This document shows, in pieces, positions 16,810 through 23,911 of a stretch of 41,501 nucleotides of DNA (positions within the stretch are counted from its first letter, which is position 1; the number at the start of each line of letters is the position of its first letter). Below the pieces are notes generated by a model, which did not search any database, was not told the origin of the DNA, and was given only the letters and a program-made list of their open reading frames with translations. A program made the position numbers and the translations under genes. The DNA comes from Oscillospiraceae bacterium (lineage in GTDB: Bacteria; Bacillota; Clostridia; Oscillospirales; Oscillospiraceae), in NCBI GenBank assembly GCA_017416445.1, contig JAFQCJ010000054.1, forward strand, positions 1 to 41,501, in the 5' to 3' direction.

Positions 16810-18726
16810 TTAGGCTTCAATGAACTGCTCTTTGCCTTCCGAGCACTCGGGGCAGACCCAATCCTCGGGCAGCTTCTCGAAGAGCGTGCCGGGTGCGACC
16901 TCGCCCTCCTCATCACCCAGATCGGGATCGTAGGTGTAGCCGCAGCCGCTGCAGACATAGCTCTTGCCGATGGGAGTGGGCTTGGGAGGCGTGGGACGCT
17001 TCATCTTGACCATAGGCGGGGCAGGAGCCTTCTCCTCCGTACCGCCGAGTGCCTCGGTCAGCAGGGGCAGGATCTCCATGACATCGCCCACGATACCGTA
17101 GTCGCAGTTCTTGAAGATGGGAGCGTTTCCGTTTTTATTGATCGCCACGATAGTGGAGGCATCCTTGATGCCCTTGAGGTGCTGAGAGGCACCGGAGATG
17201 CCGCAGGCGATGTAGAGATTACCCATGAACTTCTGACCGGACATACCCACATAGCGGTTGAGAGGCAGATATTTCAGGGTTTCCGCCACGGGACGGGAAG
17301 AACCGATGGCAGCACCGGCGGCCTTGGCCAGGTCCTCAATGAGCTTCATGTTCTTCTTATCACCGATACCCTTACCGGCGGAGACAACACGCTCAGCCTG
17401 AGGGATGGGGGTGTCGAGAGCAATACCAACGGAGAAGTCATGACCGTCCTTCTTCAGGGCAGCCACCAGATCGGTGACCTTCTGGAGAGCGTCGCCATCG
17501 CGGAAGATATGCTTTTTGCGGACACCGGTGATGGGGGCAGGCTTCTTGGCCACGCTGCGGCCGCCACCCTCATTCCCCTTGGTCAGCTTACCCAGCAGAT
17601 GGGAAGAAATCACCACACGCTGGATCTCATTGGTACCTTCGTAGATGGTGGTGATCTTGGCGTCGCGGTAGGCCCGCTCCACCTCCATGCCCTTTAAGAA
17701 GCCGGAGCCGCCGAACACCTGAAGGGCATCGTTGCAGACCTCCAATGCAATGTCGGAGGCATACATCTTGGCCATGGCGGACTCCATACCGTAGGGCACA
17801 TGGGCCTCTTTCATCTCAGCAGCGGAATACACCAGGAAGCGGGCGCAGCGGAGCTTGGTGGCCATGTCCGCCAGTTTGAAGGACACGCCCTGATGGACAC
17901 CGATGGGCTTGCCGAACTGCTCACGCTCACGGGCATAGCTGAGAGCATGCTCAAAAGCACCCTGAGCGATACCCAAAGCCTGTGCGGCGATGCCGATACG
18001 GCCACCGTCCAGCGTAGCCATGGCGATCTTGAAGCCCTCACCCTCTTTGCCCAGCAGATTCTCCTTGGGGACCTTCACATCGTTGAAGATCAACTCGGCG
18101 GTAGAGGAGGAGCGGATGCCCATTTTATCGTAGTGGTCACCGAACTCAAAACCGGGCCAGCCCTTCTCCACGATGAACGCGGAGATACCGCGGGTACCGA
18201 TATCAGGGGTGGTGACGGCAAATACCACATAGGTGTCGGCCTTGGGCGCGTTGGTGATGAAAATCTTGCCGCCGTTCAAAAGCCAGTGATCGCCCTTATC
18301 CACAGCGGTAGTCTCGGTACCGCCGGCATCGGAACCGGCATTGGGCTCGGTGAGACCGAAGGCGCCGATCTTCTCACCCTTGGCCAGAGGCACCAGATAC
18401 TTCTTCTTCTGCTCCTCGGTACCAAAGGCAAAGATGGGCCAGGAACCGAGGGAGACATGGGCCGAGAGAATGACGCCGGTACCGCCGTCCACCCGGGCCA
18501 GCTCCTCCACAGCGATGGCGTAACTGAGGGCATCAAGGCCCGCACCACCATACTCCTTGGGGAAGGGAATGCCCATGAGACCCATCTTGCCAAACTTGGC
18601 AATGGCCTCGGTGGGGAACTCGTTCTGCTGATCCAGCATAAACGCGATGGGCTTTACTTCTTCTTCAGCAAAAGCGCGGATTCTGGCGCGAAGCTCTTCG
18701 TGAGCAGGTGTGGTCTGAAACAACAT
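16810..18726 (-). CDS. Acyl-CoA dehydrogenase-EtfA-rubredoxin fusion
   Basis: A 638-residue three-part redox protein. Residues 1-380 are an acyl-CoA dehydrogenase of the short-chain (butyryl-CoA) type, with catalytic Glu363 in [10 protein letters not shown]. Residues 440-560 match the C-terminal FAD-binding domain of the electron-transfer flavoprotein alpha subunit ([40 protein letters not shown]). A proline-rich linker leads to a rubredoxin with Cys592, Cys595, Cys625 and Cys628. The EtfA N-terminal domain and EtfB are missing, so this is not a normal ETF. AAGGAGGAG precedes the ATG. It is probably cotranscribed with the flavodiiron protein, suggesting electron flow from acyl-CoA through FAD and iron to that enzyme. 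The direction of flow is inference. Confidence 0.92.
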   Translation of the reverse strand: MLFQTTPAHEELRARIRAFAEEEVKPIAFMLDQQNEFPTEAIAKFGKMGLMGIPFPKEYGGAGLDALSYAIAVEELARVDGGTGVILSAHVSLGSWPIFAFGTEEQKKKYLVPLAKGEKIGAFGLTEPNAGSDAGGTETTAVDKGDHWLLNGGKIFITNAPKADTYVVFAVTTPDIGTRGISAFIVEKGWPGFEFGDHYDKMGIRSSSTAELIFNDVKVPKENLLGKEGEGFKIAMATLDGGRIGIAAQALGIAQGAFEHALSYAREREQFGKPIGVHQGVSFKLADMATKLRCARFLVYSAAEMKEAHVPYGMESAMAKMYASDIALEVCNDALQVFGGSGFLKGMEVERAYRDAKITTIYEGTNEIQRVVISSHLLGKLTKGNEGGGRSVAKKPAPITGVRKKHIFRDGDALQKVTDLVAALKKDGHDFSVGIALDTPIPQAERVVSAGKGIGDKKNMKLIEDLAKAAGAAIGSSRPVAETLKYLPLNRYVGMSGQKFMGNLYIACGISGASQHLKGIKDASTIVAINKNGNAPIFKNCDYGIVGDVMEILPLLTEALGGTEEKAPAPPMVKMKRPTPPKPTPIGKSYVCSGCGYTYDPDLGDEEGEVAPGTLFEKLPEDWVCPECSEGKEQFIEA

Positions 18727-18773
18727 ATCGTCTCCTCCTTTATATCCTATCGTATCCGTATTTTCGTTCTTTT

Positions 18774-18798
18774 ATTCTTGATATTTTTGGTCAAGTAT
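18774..18798. promoter_or_regulatory. IscR/Rrf2-like operator before the acyl-CoA dehydrogenase fusion
   Basis: A 25-bp imperfect palindrome. On the minus strand ATACTTGAC and TATCAAGAAT flank CAAAAA. The outer 8-bp arms match at seven positions. It resembles the E. coli IscR type-1 pattern (ATASYYGAC...AGTCRRSTAT), although the 3' half is weaker than in the other two copies. It lies 48 bp upstream of the start codon, within the promoter region. Confidence 0.6.
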
Positions 18799-18816
18799 AG
18801 GGGTAAAATTTTTACT

Positions 18817-19218
18817 TTATTCTGTCAGCAGGCTCATCAAATCACAGCGACGCAGTTCATCATCCATCCGCTGTTGGATGCCACAGAGCCGATCGTGGAC
18901 ACAGCATCTGCCATTCTGCTCCCGCCAGGGGCAGGTAAAGCCCGGTTCCATGCAGGCGTTGACATCGCTGCGGGCCTCCATGATGGCCATCAGGTCGAAA
19001 AGGGACACTTTGGACAGATCTGCCACCAAACGGCAGCCACCGTCCACACCGCGGCTGACCTGCACAAGACCGGCACGGGAAAGCTTTTTGACGATCTTGT
19101 AGGCAAACTGCTGCGGGATCATCTGCTGTCCCGAAATCTCGCCCACGGCACGCTGTTCACCGTCCAAAAGACTGCGCAGCACACGCAGTGCGTAGTCCGT
19201 TTCTCTTGTCAGCAGCAC
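18817..19218 (-). CDS. Rrf2-family regulator with Fe-S cysteines, IscR-like
   Basis: A 133-residue winged-helix repressor. Residues 1-60 carry the Rrf2 start TRETDYALRVL, the recognition helix region IPQQFAYKIVKKLSRAGLV and the wing SRGVDGG. Cys89, Cys96, Cys105, Cys106 and Cys112 lie where IscR binds its [2Fe-2S] cluster. I start at the GTG at 19218, because AGGGAGGTGG precedes it and the ATG further upstream overlaps the -10 box and has no site. It lies 90 nt upstream of the acyl-CoA dehydrogenase fusion in the same direction, and matching palindromes occur at its own promoter, before that fusion and before perR. Confidence 0.9.
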   Translation of the reverse strand: MLLTRETDYALRVLRSLLDGEQRAVGEISGQQMIPQQFAYKIVKKLSRAGLVQVSRGVDGGCRLVADLSKVSLFDLMAIMEARSDVNACMEPGFTCPWREQNGRCCVHDRLCGIQQRMDDELRRCDLMSLLTE

Positions 19219-19252
19219 TTTCGCCACCTCCCTTTCGTTGTTCTTGTCTTGC

Positions 19253-19281
19253 ATTTTACTAAAGTAGACTGGATTTGTCAA
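19253..19281 (-). promoter_or_regulatory. Sigma-A promoter of the Rrf2 gene
   Basis: On the minus strand TTGACA, 17 bp, TAAAAT. The -35 lies inside the palindrome at 19261-19285, so binding there would block RNA polymerase and give autorepression. Confidence 0.85.
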
Positions 19282-19285
19282 GTAT
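19261..19285. promoter_or_regulatory. IscR/Rrf2-like operator at the rrf2 promoter
   Basis: On the minus strand ATACTTGAC, AAATCC, AGTC, TACTTT. By hand it matches about 21 of the 25 positions of the E. coli IscR type-1 consensus and overlaps the -35. Confidence 0.7.
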
Positions 19286-19327
19286 TATTTATTGCCTTCA
19301 TATGAAACTTTTTGCTTTTTTGCAGGA

Positions 19328-19363
19328 AAACACCGCAGTCTCCCATGGGAAACTGCGGTGTTT
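19328..19363 (-). terminator. Terminator of the corrinoid methyltransferase operon
   Basis: AAACACCGCAGT and ACTGCGGTGTTT form a 12-bp stem, extended inside by TCCC/GGGA. On the minus strand the tail is TTCCTGCAAAAAAG, T-poor but close to the stop codon at 19382. Confidence 0.8.
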
Positions 19364-19381
19364 GTGAATAACTCAGAGGGT

Positions 19382-20389
19382 TTAGCGATAGAACTCCTCG
19401 GCGGCAGAGAAGAAAGCCTCGATGTTGGCCCAGGGGGACATGGGAGGAATATCGCAGCCGGTGGAGATGACATAGTTGGGTGCGTGGCAGCACTCACCCA
19501 TCACCTTCAAGGTAGCCTCGCGGACAGACTCGGGGGTGCCGTGGCTGATCTGACCGGCAGGGTCCACATTGCCCATCACCAGCACATCGGTGGGAGCGGC
19601 GGGGATCATGTCGGCCATATTGCAGGCGTTGCCGAAGTGGTAGCCCATGGCACCGATATCATAGATACCGGCGGTCATCAGCGCCACATTGTCACCGCAG
19701 TTGTGGTAAATAACGGCAAACTCGTCGGTCTGCACCGCCTCCACGATCTGCTTGACATAGGGGTGAGAGAACTCCTCAGCCAGAGCAGGAGAGAGCATAC
19801 CGGCCAGAGGCTCGGCCATCACCACACCGTTGGCACCGGCGGCCTTGTAGGCGTTGCAGTACGCAATCAGAAACGCGGTGGTCTTTTCCAGTACGGTGTG
19901 GACCATATCGGGCTCTTCATAGCAGTAGGCCATGGCCTCGCCCACATCCATGAGGCGGCCGGCCAGAGAGAAGGGGCCAATGACACCGGCGAAGACGGGA
20001 CGATCCGTGATCATCTCGCTGGCCTTGGCAATGGCGTCGATATAGATACCGGTGCGGCAAGCGCCTACTTCGGGGATGGCCAGAGCATCGGCAGCATCTT
20101 CATCCTCCACAATGGCACCCACCACGGTGGGGACCTCATCATCGCTGACGCGGATCTCGCTGCCGAAGCACTCAGCTTCCACAGACAGATCCATCAGGCT
20201 CACAGAGGCGCCGGAGTCCACCTTATCGGCCACCATCTTCATGCCGCGGGCCTGATAGTCGCTGCTGGAGATAAGATCGCGGACAGTAATATCCATCAGC
20301 TGTACGGCAGGGAAGGACAGGACGGGAACGGCCTGCTTGGTGGGCGCGGCAATGGTATCGGCCACCCACTGTTTCATATTGCGCTTCAT
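19382..20389 (-). CDS. MtaA/CmuA-like (UroD-family) corrinoid methyltransferase
   Basis: A 335-residue member of the uroporphyrinogen decarboxylase superfamily, in the branch that moves methyl groups to or from a corrinoid protein. The zinc motif of MtaA-type enzymes is present: His and Cys in YHNCGDN and a later Cys in STGCDIPP. The fold markers VFAGVIGPFSLAGRL and EPLAGMLSP also fit MtaA/CmuA. It is the last of three genes, after a substrate-side methyltransferase and a corrinoid protein, so it may be the acceptor-side enzyme. The acceptor is unknown; coenzyme M is used by methanogen MtaA but is not expected here. AAGGAG precedes the ATG. Confidence 0.88.
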   Translation of the reverse strand: MKRNMKQWVADTIAAPTKQAVPVLSFPAVQLMDITVRDLISSSDYQARGMKMVADKVDSGASVSLMDLSVEAECFGSEIRVSDDEVPTVVGAIVEDEDAADALAIPEVGACRTGIYIDAIAKASEMITDRPVFAGVIGPFSLAGRLMDVGEAMAYCYEEPDMVHTVLEKTTAFLIAYCNAYKAAGANGVVMAEPLAGMLSPALAEEFSHPYVKQIVEAVQTDEFAVIYHNCGDNVALMTAGIYDIGAMGYHFGNACNMADMIPAAPTDVLVMGNVDPAGQISHGTPESVREATLKVMGECCHAPNYVISTGCDIPPMSPWANIEAFFSAAEEFYR

Positions 20390-20411
20390 GTAAGTCAGAC
20401 TCCTTAAACGA

Positions 20412-21044
20412 TTACTTCAGGATCTCAGCAGCCACCATGGCGGCGGAGGCAGCATCAGCGGTGTAGTAGTCAGCACCAACGCTCTTGCAGAACTCCTCGG
20501 TAACGGGGGCGCCGCCGATCATGACCTTGACCTTATCCTTCAGGCCGGCAGCCTCGACAGCCTTGACCACCTCGGCCATGACGGGCATGGTGGTAGTCAG
20601 CAGAGCAGAGCAGCCGATGATGTCAGCACCGTGCTCCTTGGCAGCCTCAACGAAAGCCTCGGCGGAGACATCGACGCCCAGGTCGATGACCTCAATGCCC
20701 TTGCCCTCGACCATCATCTTCACCAGGTTCTTACCGATGTCATGCAGGTCGCCCTTGACGGTGCCCAGCACCATCTTACCGGGAGTACCCACGCCAGCCT
20801 CGGCCAGCAGGGGCTTGAGCAGCTCAGCACCGGCGTTCATAGCACGGGCAGCCACCAGCACCTCGGGGACGAAAACTTCGTTGTTCTTGAACTTCTGGCC
20901 CACCACATCCATGCCGGGCAGGAGACCCTCGTTCAGGATCTGCTGAGGAGCAACGCCCTCTTCCAGTGCCTGCTGGACATACTGCACAACCAGTTTCTTC
21001 TTACCCTTCTGCAGGGCCTCGGAGATCTCAACCAAAATGCTCAT
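20412..21044 (-). CDS. Corrinoid (cobalamin-binding) methyl carrier protein
   Basis: Carries a methyl group on the cobalt of a bound corrinoid between two methyltransferases. The 210-residue protein has an N-terminal helical cap (residues 1-85, with NEGLLPGMDVVGQKF and FVPEVLVAARAM) and a Rossmann-like B12 domain. The lower-ligand motif DxHxxG is Asp99, His101 and Gly104 (GDLHDIGKN); the later GCSALLTTTM and IGGAPV complete it. It has the length of MtaC, MtbC and MttC-type proteins. It lies between the two UroD-like methyltransferase genes, so the three form one system. Confidence 0.95.
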   Translation of the reverse strand: MSILVEISEALQKGKKKLVVQYVQQALEEGVAPQQILNEGLLPGMDVVGQKFKNNEVFVPEVLVAARAMNAGAELLKPLLAEAGVGTPGKMVLGTVKGDLHDIGKNLVKMMVEGKGIEVIDLGVDVSAEAFVEAAKEHGADIIGCSALLTTTMPVMAEVVKAVEAAGLKDKVKVMIGGAPVTEEFCKSVGADYYTADAASAAMVAAEILK

Positions 21045-21098
21045 AATCTTGTTTCCTTTCTCTTGTTTGTGTTGTATGTGAAGTTTTTCAACTTTCTT

Positions 21099-22220
21099 CT
21101 ATGGATTTCGGCGGACGGAGTCGATCAGTGCCTTCAGATTCTCCACCTTACAGTTAAGGGGCACTTCGCAGCCGGTACCGAGAATGAAGCCGCCCTCCAT
21201 GCCCATGTCGATGAGCTTGTTGCAGTAGGCGGTGACCTCCTCGGGGGTACCGAAGGCCATCAGCGTGGGGGGCACATCACCGCGGATGATCTGATAGCCC
21301 TTGAGGATCTCATAGGCCTTGACGATATCGGTGGCGCCGTCCAGTTCAATGATGCAGCTTCCCTTGGGCAGCTCCTTGAAGTAGGGCAGCATAGGCAGCC
21401 AGTTGCCGTCGCAGTGGACCACGGAGACGATGCCGGCCTCGTAGAAGCCGAGGATCATCTGCTTGAGGTAGGGCCAGGCAAACTCCTCAAACATATCGGT
21501 GGAGATGAAAGTGGCGGAGGAGCGCATGGCAAAGATGGCGATACGGTTGCCGCCGGCACTCTTGACACCGGTGATACCGGTCTTGATAATCTCGGGAGTG
21601 GCAGCCTCACAGGCAGCCTTCACCTTCTCGGGGCAGTCGTACAGGTCGCAGCAGAACTCGCCCATACCACGGGACATAGAGAAGGTATCGAATGCGGGAG
21701 CCGTACCGGAGTGGAACATGAGAGGAATGTTCTTGGAATCCCAGAACTTCTTATTCTTTTTCACTTCCATACCGCAGCCGATGAAGCCCTTGAGAACCTT
21801 GAACTTCAGGAAGGGGCCCTTGAAGGGGGGATTCTGAATGGAGGCCACAAAGGGGGTCTGCCATGCACCAAAGCCCTTTTCTACGATGAGATCGTAGTCA
21901 GACTCCTGCATAATGGGCTCTTCGATAAACTGGAACAGCTCGTTCTCACCCAGTTCACGGCCGGGGATGCGCACCTTCATCTGCTCGATGTAGGTAACGG
22001 TCTTGGGGCCCAGGGGGAAGGCCACATCGGGATAGCCCACCACATCGCAGCATTTCTTATAGGCATCCATCCAGGCATCGTTGCCGCGGAAGATGTCGGC
22101 CTGGGTCACACCGGCCACCACGGCGGCAAAGGTGCAGGTATGGGGGAACACGGGAATGTCCTCACGCTTGGCGAAGGGCTGCATGCTCAGGGCATGGTCG
22201 AATTTCTGTTGACTGTTCAT
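21099..22220 (-). CDS. UroD-family corrinoid methyltransferase, probable substrate side
   Basis: A 373-residue UroD-superfamily protein, longer and more diverged than the other copy. The zinc-ligand regions are VVHCDGNW and LGTGCEVPLN. The unusual inner segment WQTPFVASIQNPPFKGPFLKFKVLK may shape the substrate pocket. In acetogenic O-demethylase clusters a protein of this kind takes the methyl group from a methoxylated compound and gives it to the corrinoid protein. That role fits its position as first gene of the operon, but the substrate cannot be read from the sequence. AAGGAG precedes the ATG. The operon has its own promoter with a LysR-type dyad. Confidence 0.85.
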   Translation of the reverse strand: MNSQQKFDHALSMQPFAKREDIPVFPHTCTFAAVVAGVTQADIFRGNDAWMDAYKKCCDVVGYPDVAFPLGPKTVTYIEQMKVRIPGRELGENELFQFIEEPIMQESDYDLIVEKGFGAWQTPFVASIQNPPFKGPFLKFKVLKGFIGCGMEVKKNKKFWDSKNIPLMFHSGTAPAFDTFSMSRGMGEFCCDLYDCPEKVKAACEAATPEIIKTGITGVKSAGGNRIAIFAMRSSATFISTDMFEEFAWPYLKQMILGFYEAGIVSVVHCDGNWLPMLPYFKELPKGSCIIELDGATDIVKAYEILKGYQIIRGDVPPTLMAFGTPEEVTAYCNKLIDMGMEGGFILGTGCEVPLNCKVENLKALIDSVRRNP

Positions 22221-22253
22221 GGAAATACTCCTTCCTTATGTCTTTACAGGTAT

Positions 22254-22282
22254 ATTTTACCCAATGATGGAGTATTTGTGAA
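22254..22282 (-). promoter_or_regulatory. Promoter of the corrinoid methyltransferase operon
   Basis: On the minus strand TTCACA, 17 bp, TAAAAT. The -35 is one base from consensus, suiting a promoter that needs an activator. Confidence 0.75.
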
Positions 22283-22303
22283 ATTGTAATTTCGATTGGT
22301 TTC

Positions 22304-22320
22304 GATAACAATATGTTATC
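22304..22320. promoter_or_regulatory. LysR-type operator of the methyltransferase operon
   Basis: GATAACA-ATA-TGTTATC, a perfect 7-3-7 dyad containing the LysR T-N11-A core TAACAATATGTTA. Its centre is about 65 bp upstream of the expected transcription start. A direct repeat TTTCGAT (22290-22296 and 22300-22306) and a second dyad GAAAT-TGTA-ATTTC (22280-22293) lie between it and the -35, where the LysR activation site normally is. Confidence 0.7.
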
Positions 22321-22323
22321 ATT

Positions 22324-23217
22324 CTATGTTTTTTCTTTCATCTCCTGCAAAATCTTATCAAACAGTTCGATGGCGGGATTCAGATTCTCCTTGCGCCATG
22401 CGATGCAGGAGGAGGCATCCCCCAGAGGCACCTCATCAATAACCCGGACAGTGGGGTTCTTCGCCATGGAGGAGGTGTAGTTCATAATGCCCACGCCCAT
22501 ACCGGCCTCCACCCATAGCATCAGTGTGGAGCGGTTGGGGGCGCGGCGGACATTGTTGGTACGCAGCCCCTCCCGGCGCATATCCTGCTCCAGCAGGTCG
22601 TAGCCCATGCGGCTGTCCTCGGGAGAGATGACCAGCAGTGTCTCCTCTATAATGTCGGCAAAGGTGATGGTCTCTTTCTGGGCCAGGGGCAGCTTGCGGG
22701 AAATGGCAAAGACGGCACGGTCCTCGTCGAGGCGGCGTGTCAGCACGCCATCTTGGTTGGCAATGTCAAACTCGATGGTCATGGCAATGTCGATCTGTCC
22801 CGAGGCGAGCTGATGGCGCAGCTCGGCAAAGGAACCCTGGCAGATATTCAGTTCAATGTTGGGGTAGCGGGACATGAAGCGGCGGCACAGCTCAGTAAAG
22901 GTATCCCCCAGCCACTGCCCCTCCAGCGTGCCGATGGTCAGGGTTCCGAGATAACCCATGCCCACCGTCTGGACACGGGAGATAAGACCGTCGATAGAGG
23001 TTTGGATCTCCTCCAGATCGCGGGCCAGCAGCACCCCGGCAGGGGTAAGGCGCACCTTTTTCTGGTCGCGGAAAAAGAGCTGTGTGTTCAGCTCCCGCTC
23101 CAATGTAGCGATCTGTCGGCTGAGGGCTGGCTGAGAGAGGTACAGCTGGGCCGCTGCCTTGGTGAAATTCAGCGTACCGGCCAGCGCCAGAAAGCACTTG
23201 ATCTGTGTTGTATTCAC
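22324..23217 (-). CDS. LysR-family transcriptional regulator
   Basis: A 297-residue LysR regulator. Residues 1-60 hold the winged helix-turn-helix (TQIKCFLALAGTLNFTKAAAQLYLSQPALSRQIATLE). Residues 90-290 are the ligand-binding domain (LTIGTLEGQWLG...). The GTG start at 23217 follows a G-rich ribosome site and gives the usual LysR length; earlier in-frame starts overlap the promoter. It lies just upstream of the corrinoid methyltransferase operon in the same direction, and a T-N11-A dyad sits between its stop and that operon, so it probably activates it in response to the methylated substrate. Confidence 0.92.
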   Translation of the reverse strand: MNTTQIKCFLALAGTLNFTKAAAQLYLSQPALSRQIATLERELNTQLFFRDQKKVRLTPAGVLLARDLEEIQTSIDGLISRVQTVGMGYLGTLTIGTLEGQWLGDTFTELCRRFMSRYPNIELNICQGSFAELRHQLASGQIDIAMTIEFDIANQDGVLTRRLDEDRAVFAISRKLPLAQKETITFADIIEETLLVISPEDSRMGYDLLEQDMRREGLRTNNVRRAPNRSTLMLWVEAGMGVGIMNYTSSMAKNPTVRVIDEVPLGDASSCIAWRKENLNPAIELFDKILQEMKEKT

Positions 23218-23248
23218 CGCTCTTACCCCCCTTTTCCTATTACATCTT

Positions 23249-23277
23249 AGTATACCAATAATTCTGTTTTCTTGCAA
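23249..23277 (-). promoter_or_regulatory. Sigma-A promoter of the lysR gene
   Basis: On the minus strand TTGCAA, 17 bp, TATACT, with TGG before the -10 giving an extended -10. Confidence 0.8.
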
Positions 23278-23285
23278 CGACTAAC

Positions 23286-23324
23286 GGATAAAAATTCGTC
23301 CTACAATAGGACAAAAATTCGTCC
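23286..23324 (-). repeat. Tandem 16-bp boxes upstream of the lysR promoter
   Basis: On the plus strand GGATAAAAATTCGTCC (23286-23301) and GGACAAAAATTCGTCC (23309-23324), 15 of 16 identical, 23 bp apart start to start (about two helical turns). The second overlaps the terminator of the upstream operon. The first ends 9 bp from the -35. Confidence 0.65.
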
Positions 23325-23347
23325 GAAATCCCCTTGGATTTCGGACG
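23320..23347 (-). terminator. Terminator of the galactose/RACo operon
   Basis: CGTCCGAAATCC and GGATTTCGGACG form a perfect 12-bp stem with a CCTT loop. On the minus strand it is followed by AATTTTTG. Confidence 0.85.
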
Positions 23348-23371
23348 ATTTTCGGAAAAACCGGTATTTTT

Positions 23372-23908
23372 TCAATCAATCAGTACACAACAGGTGTATG
23401 TCATGGTTTTCGGGCCGTAATAGTAGGGCAGTCCCGAACCCTCACACACCTGCGAAACGACGAGTCCATACGCCTCCATAGAGGGGATGGCCTTCTTGGG
23501 AAAACGGCAGGGGGCATCGGGATAGGTACACTCCTTGCAGATAGTGCAGGCACCGGCAGCCATGGGCAGGCAATCGGGGTACTGCTCCCGCACCGCCGTA
23601 ACAAAGGCCAGAAACCGTTCCTTTTGCAATTTCTCCGTGTCCATCATGGTCTCGATGTCGAAGTCATCCTCCATCTGCCCCGTGGACTGTACCAGCACGC
23701 CGCGGCGATAAGCGGCGGCCTTGACGGAGATCTCCTCCAGTGTACCGCAGCCGGGAGGACAGGTCCAACACCGGCCATAGGCGTGGCAGCGATTGGCCTC
23801 ACACATCTCCCGGACGGCGGGGTTGAATTCGAGGCACTCCATGTTGATAAGCCCCACATGGTCGAAACCGCACTCCGCTGCCAAAGTAAGCAGTTGTTCG
23901 TTGGTCAT
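23372..23908 (-). CDS. DUF2284 cysteine-rich metal-binding protein
   Basis: A 178-residue protein with the DUF2284 pattern. CHAYGRCWTCPPGCG (near residues 41-55) and CTICKECTYPDAPCRFPKKA (near 120-140) supply enough cysteines for an Fe-S cluster or other metal site, and TYTCCVLID ends the chain. The family is often found beside corrinoid methyltransferases and corrinoid activators, as here, but its role is not established. It begins 3 nt after the RACo-like gene, so the two are coupled. GGAGGAC precedes the ATG. Confidence 0.88.
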   Translation of the reverse strand: MTNEQLLTLAAECGFDHVGLINMECLEFNPAVREMCEANRCHAYGRCWTCPPGCGTLEEISVKAAAYRRGVLVQSTGQMEDDFDIETMMDTEKLQKERFLAFVTAVREQYPDCLPMAAGACTICKECTYPDAPCRFPKKAIPSMEAYGLVVSQVCEGSGLPYYYGPKTMTYTCCVLID

Positions 23909-23911
23909 TCT

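Noticed and set aside
22221..22323. Cobalamin riboswitch before the methyltransferase operon
   Set aside because: No B12-box sequence and too little leader RNA; the gap is explained by a promoter and LysR-type dyads.
22324..23277. Longer LysR start at 23277
   Set aside because: It lies in the promoter region and would add 20 residues that LysR proteins do not have; the GTG at 23217 has a better ribosome site.
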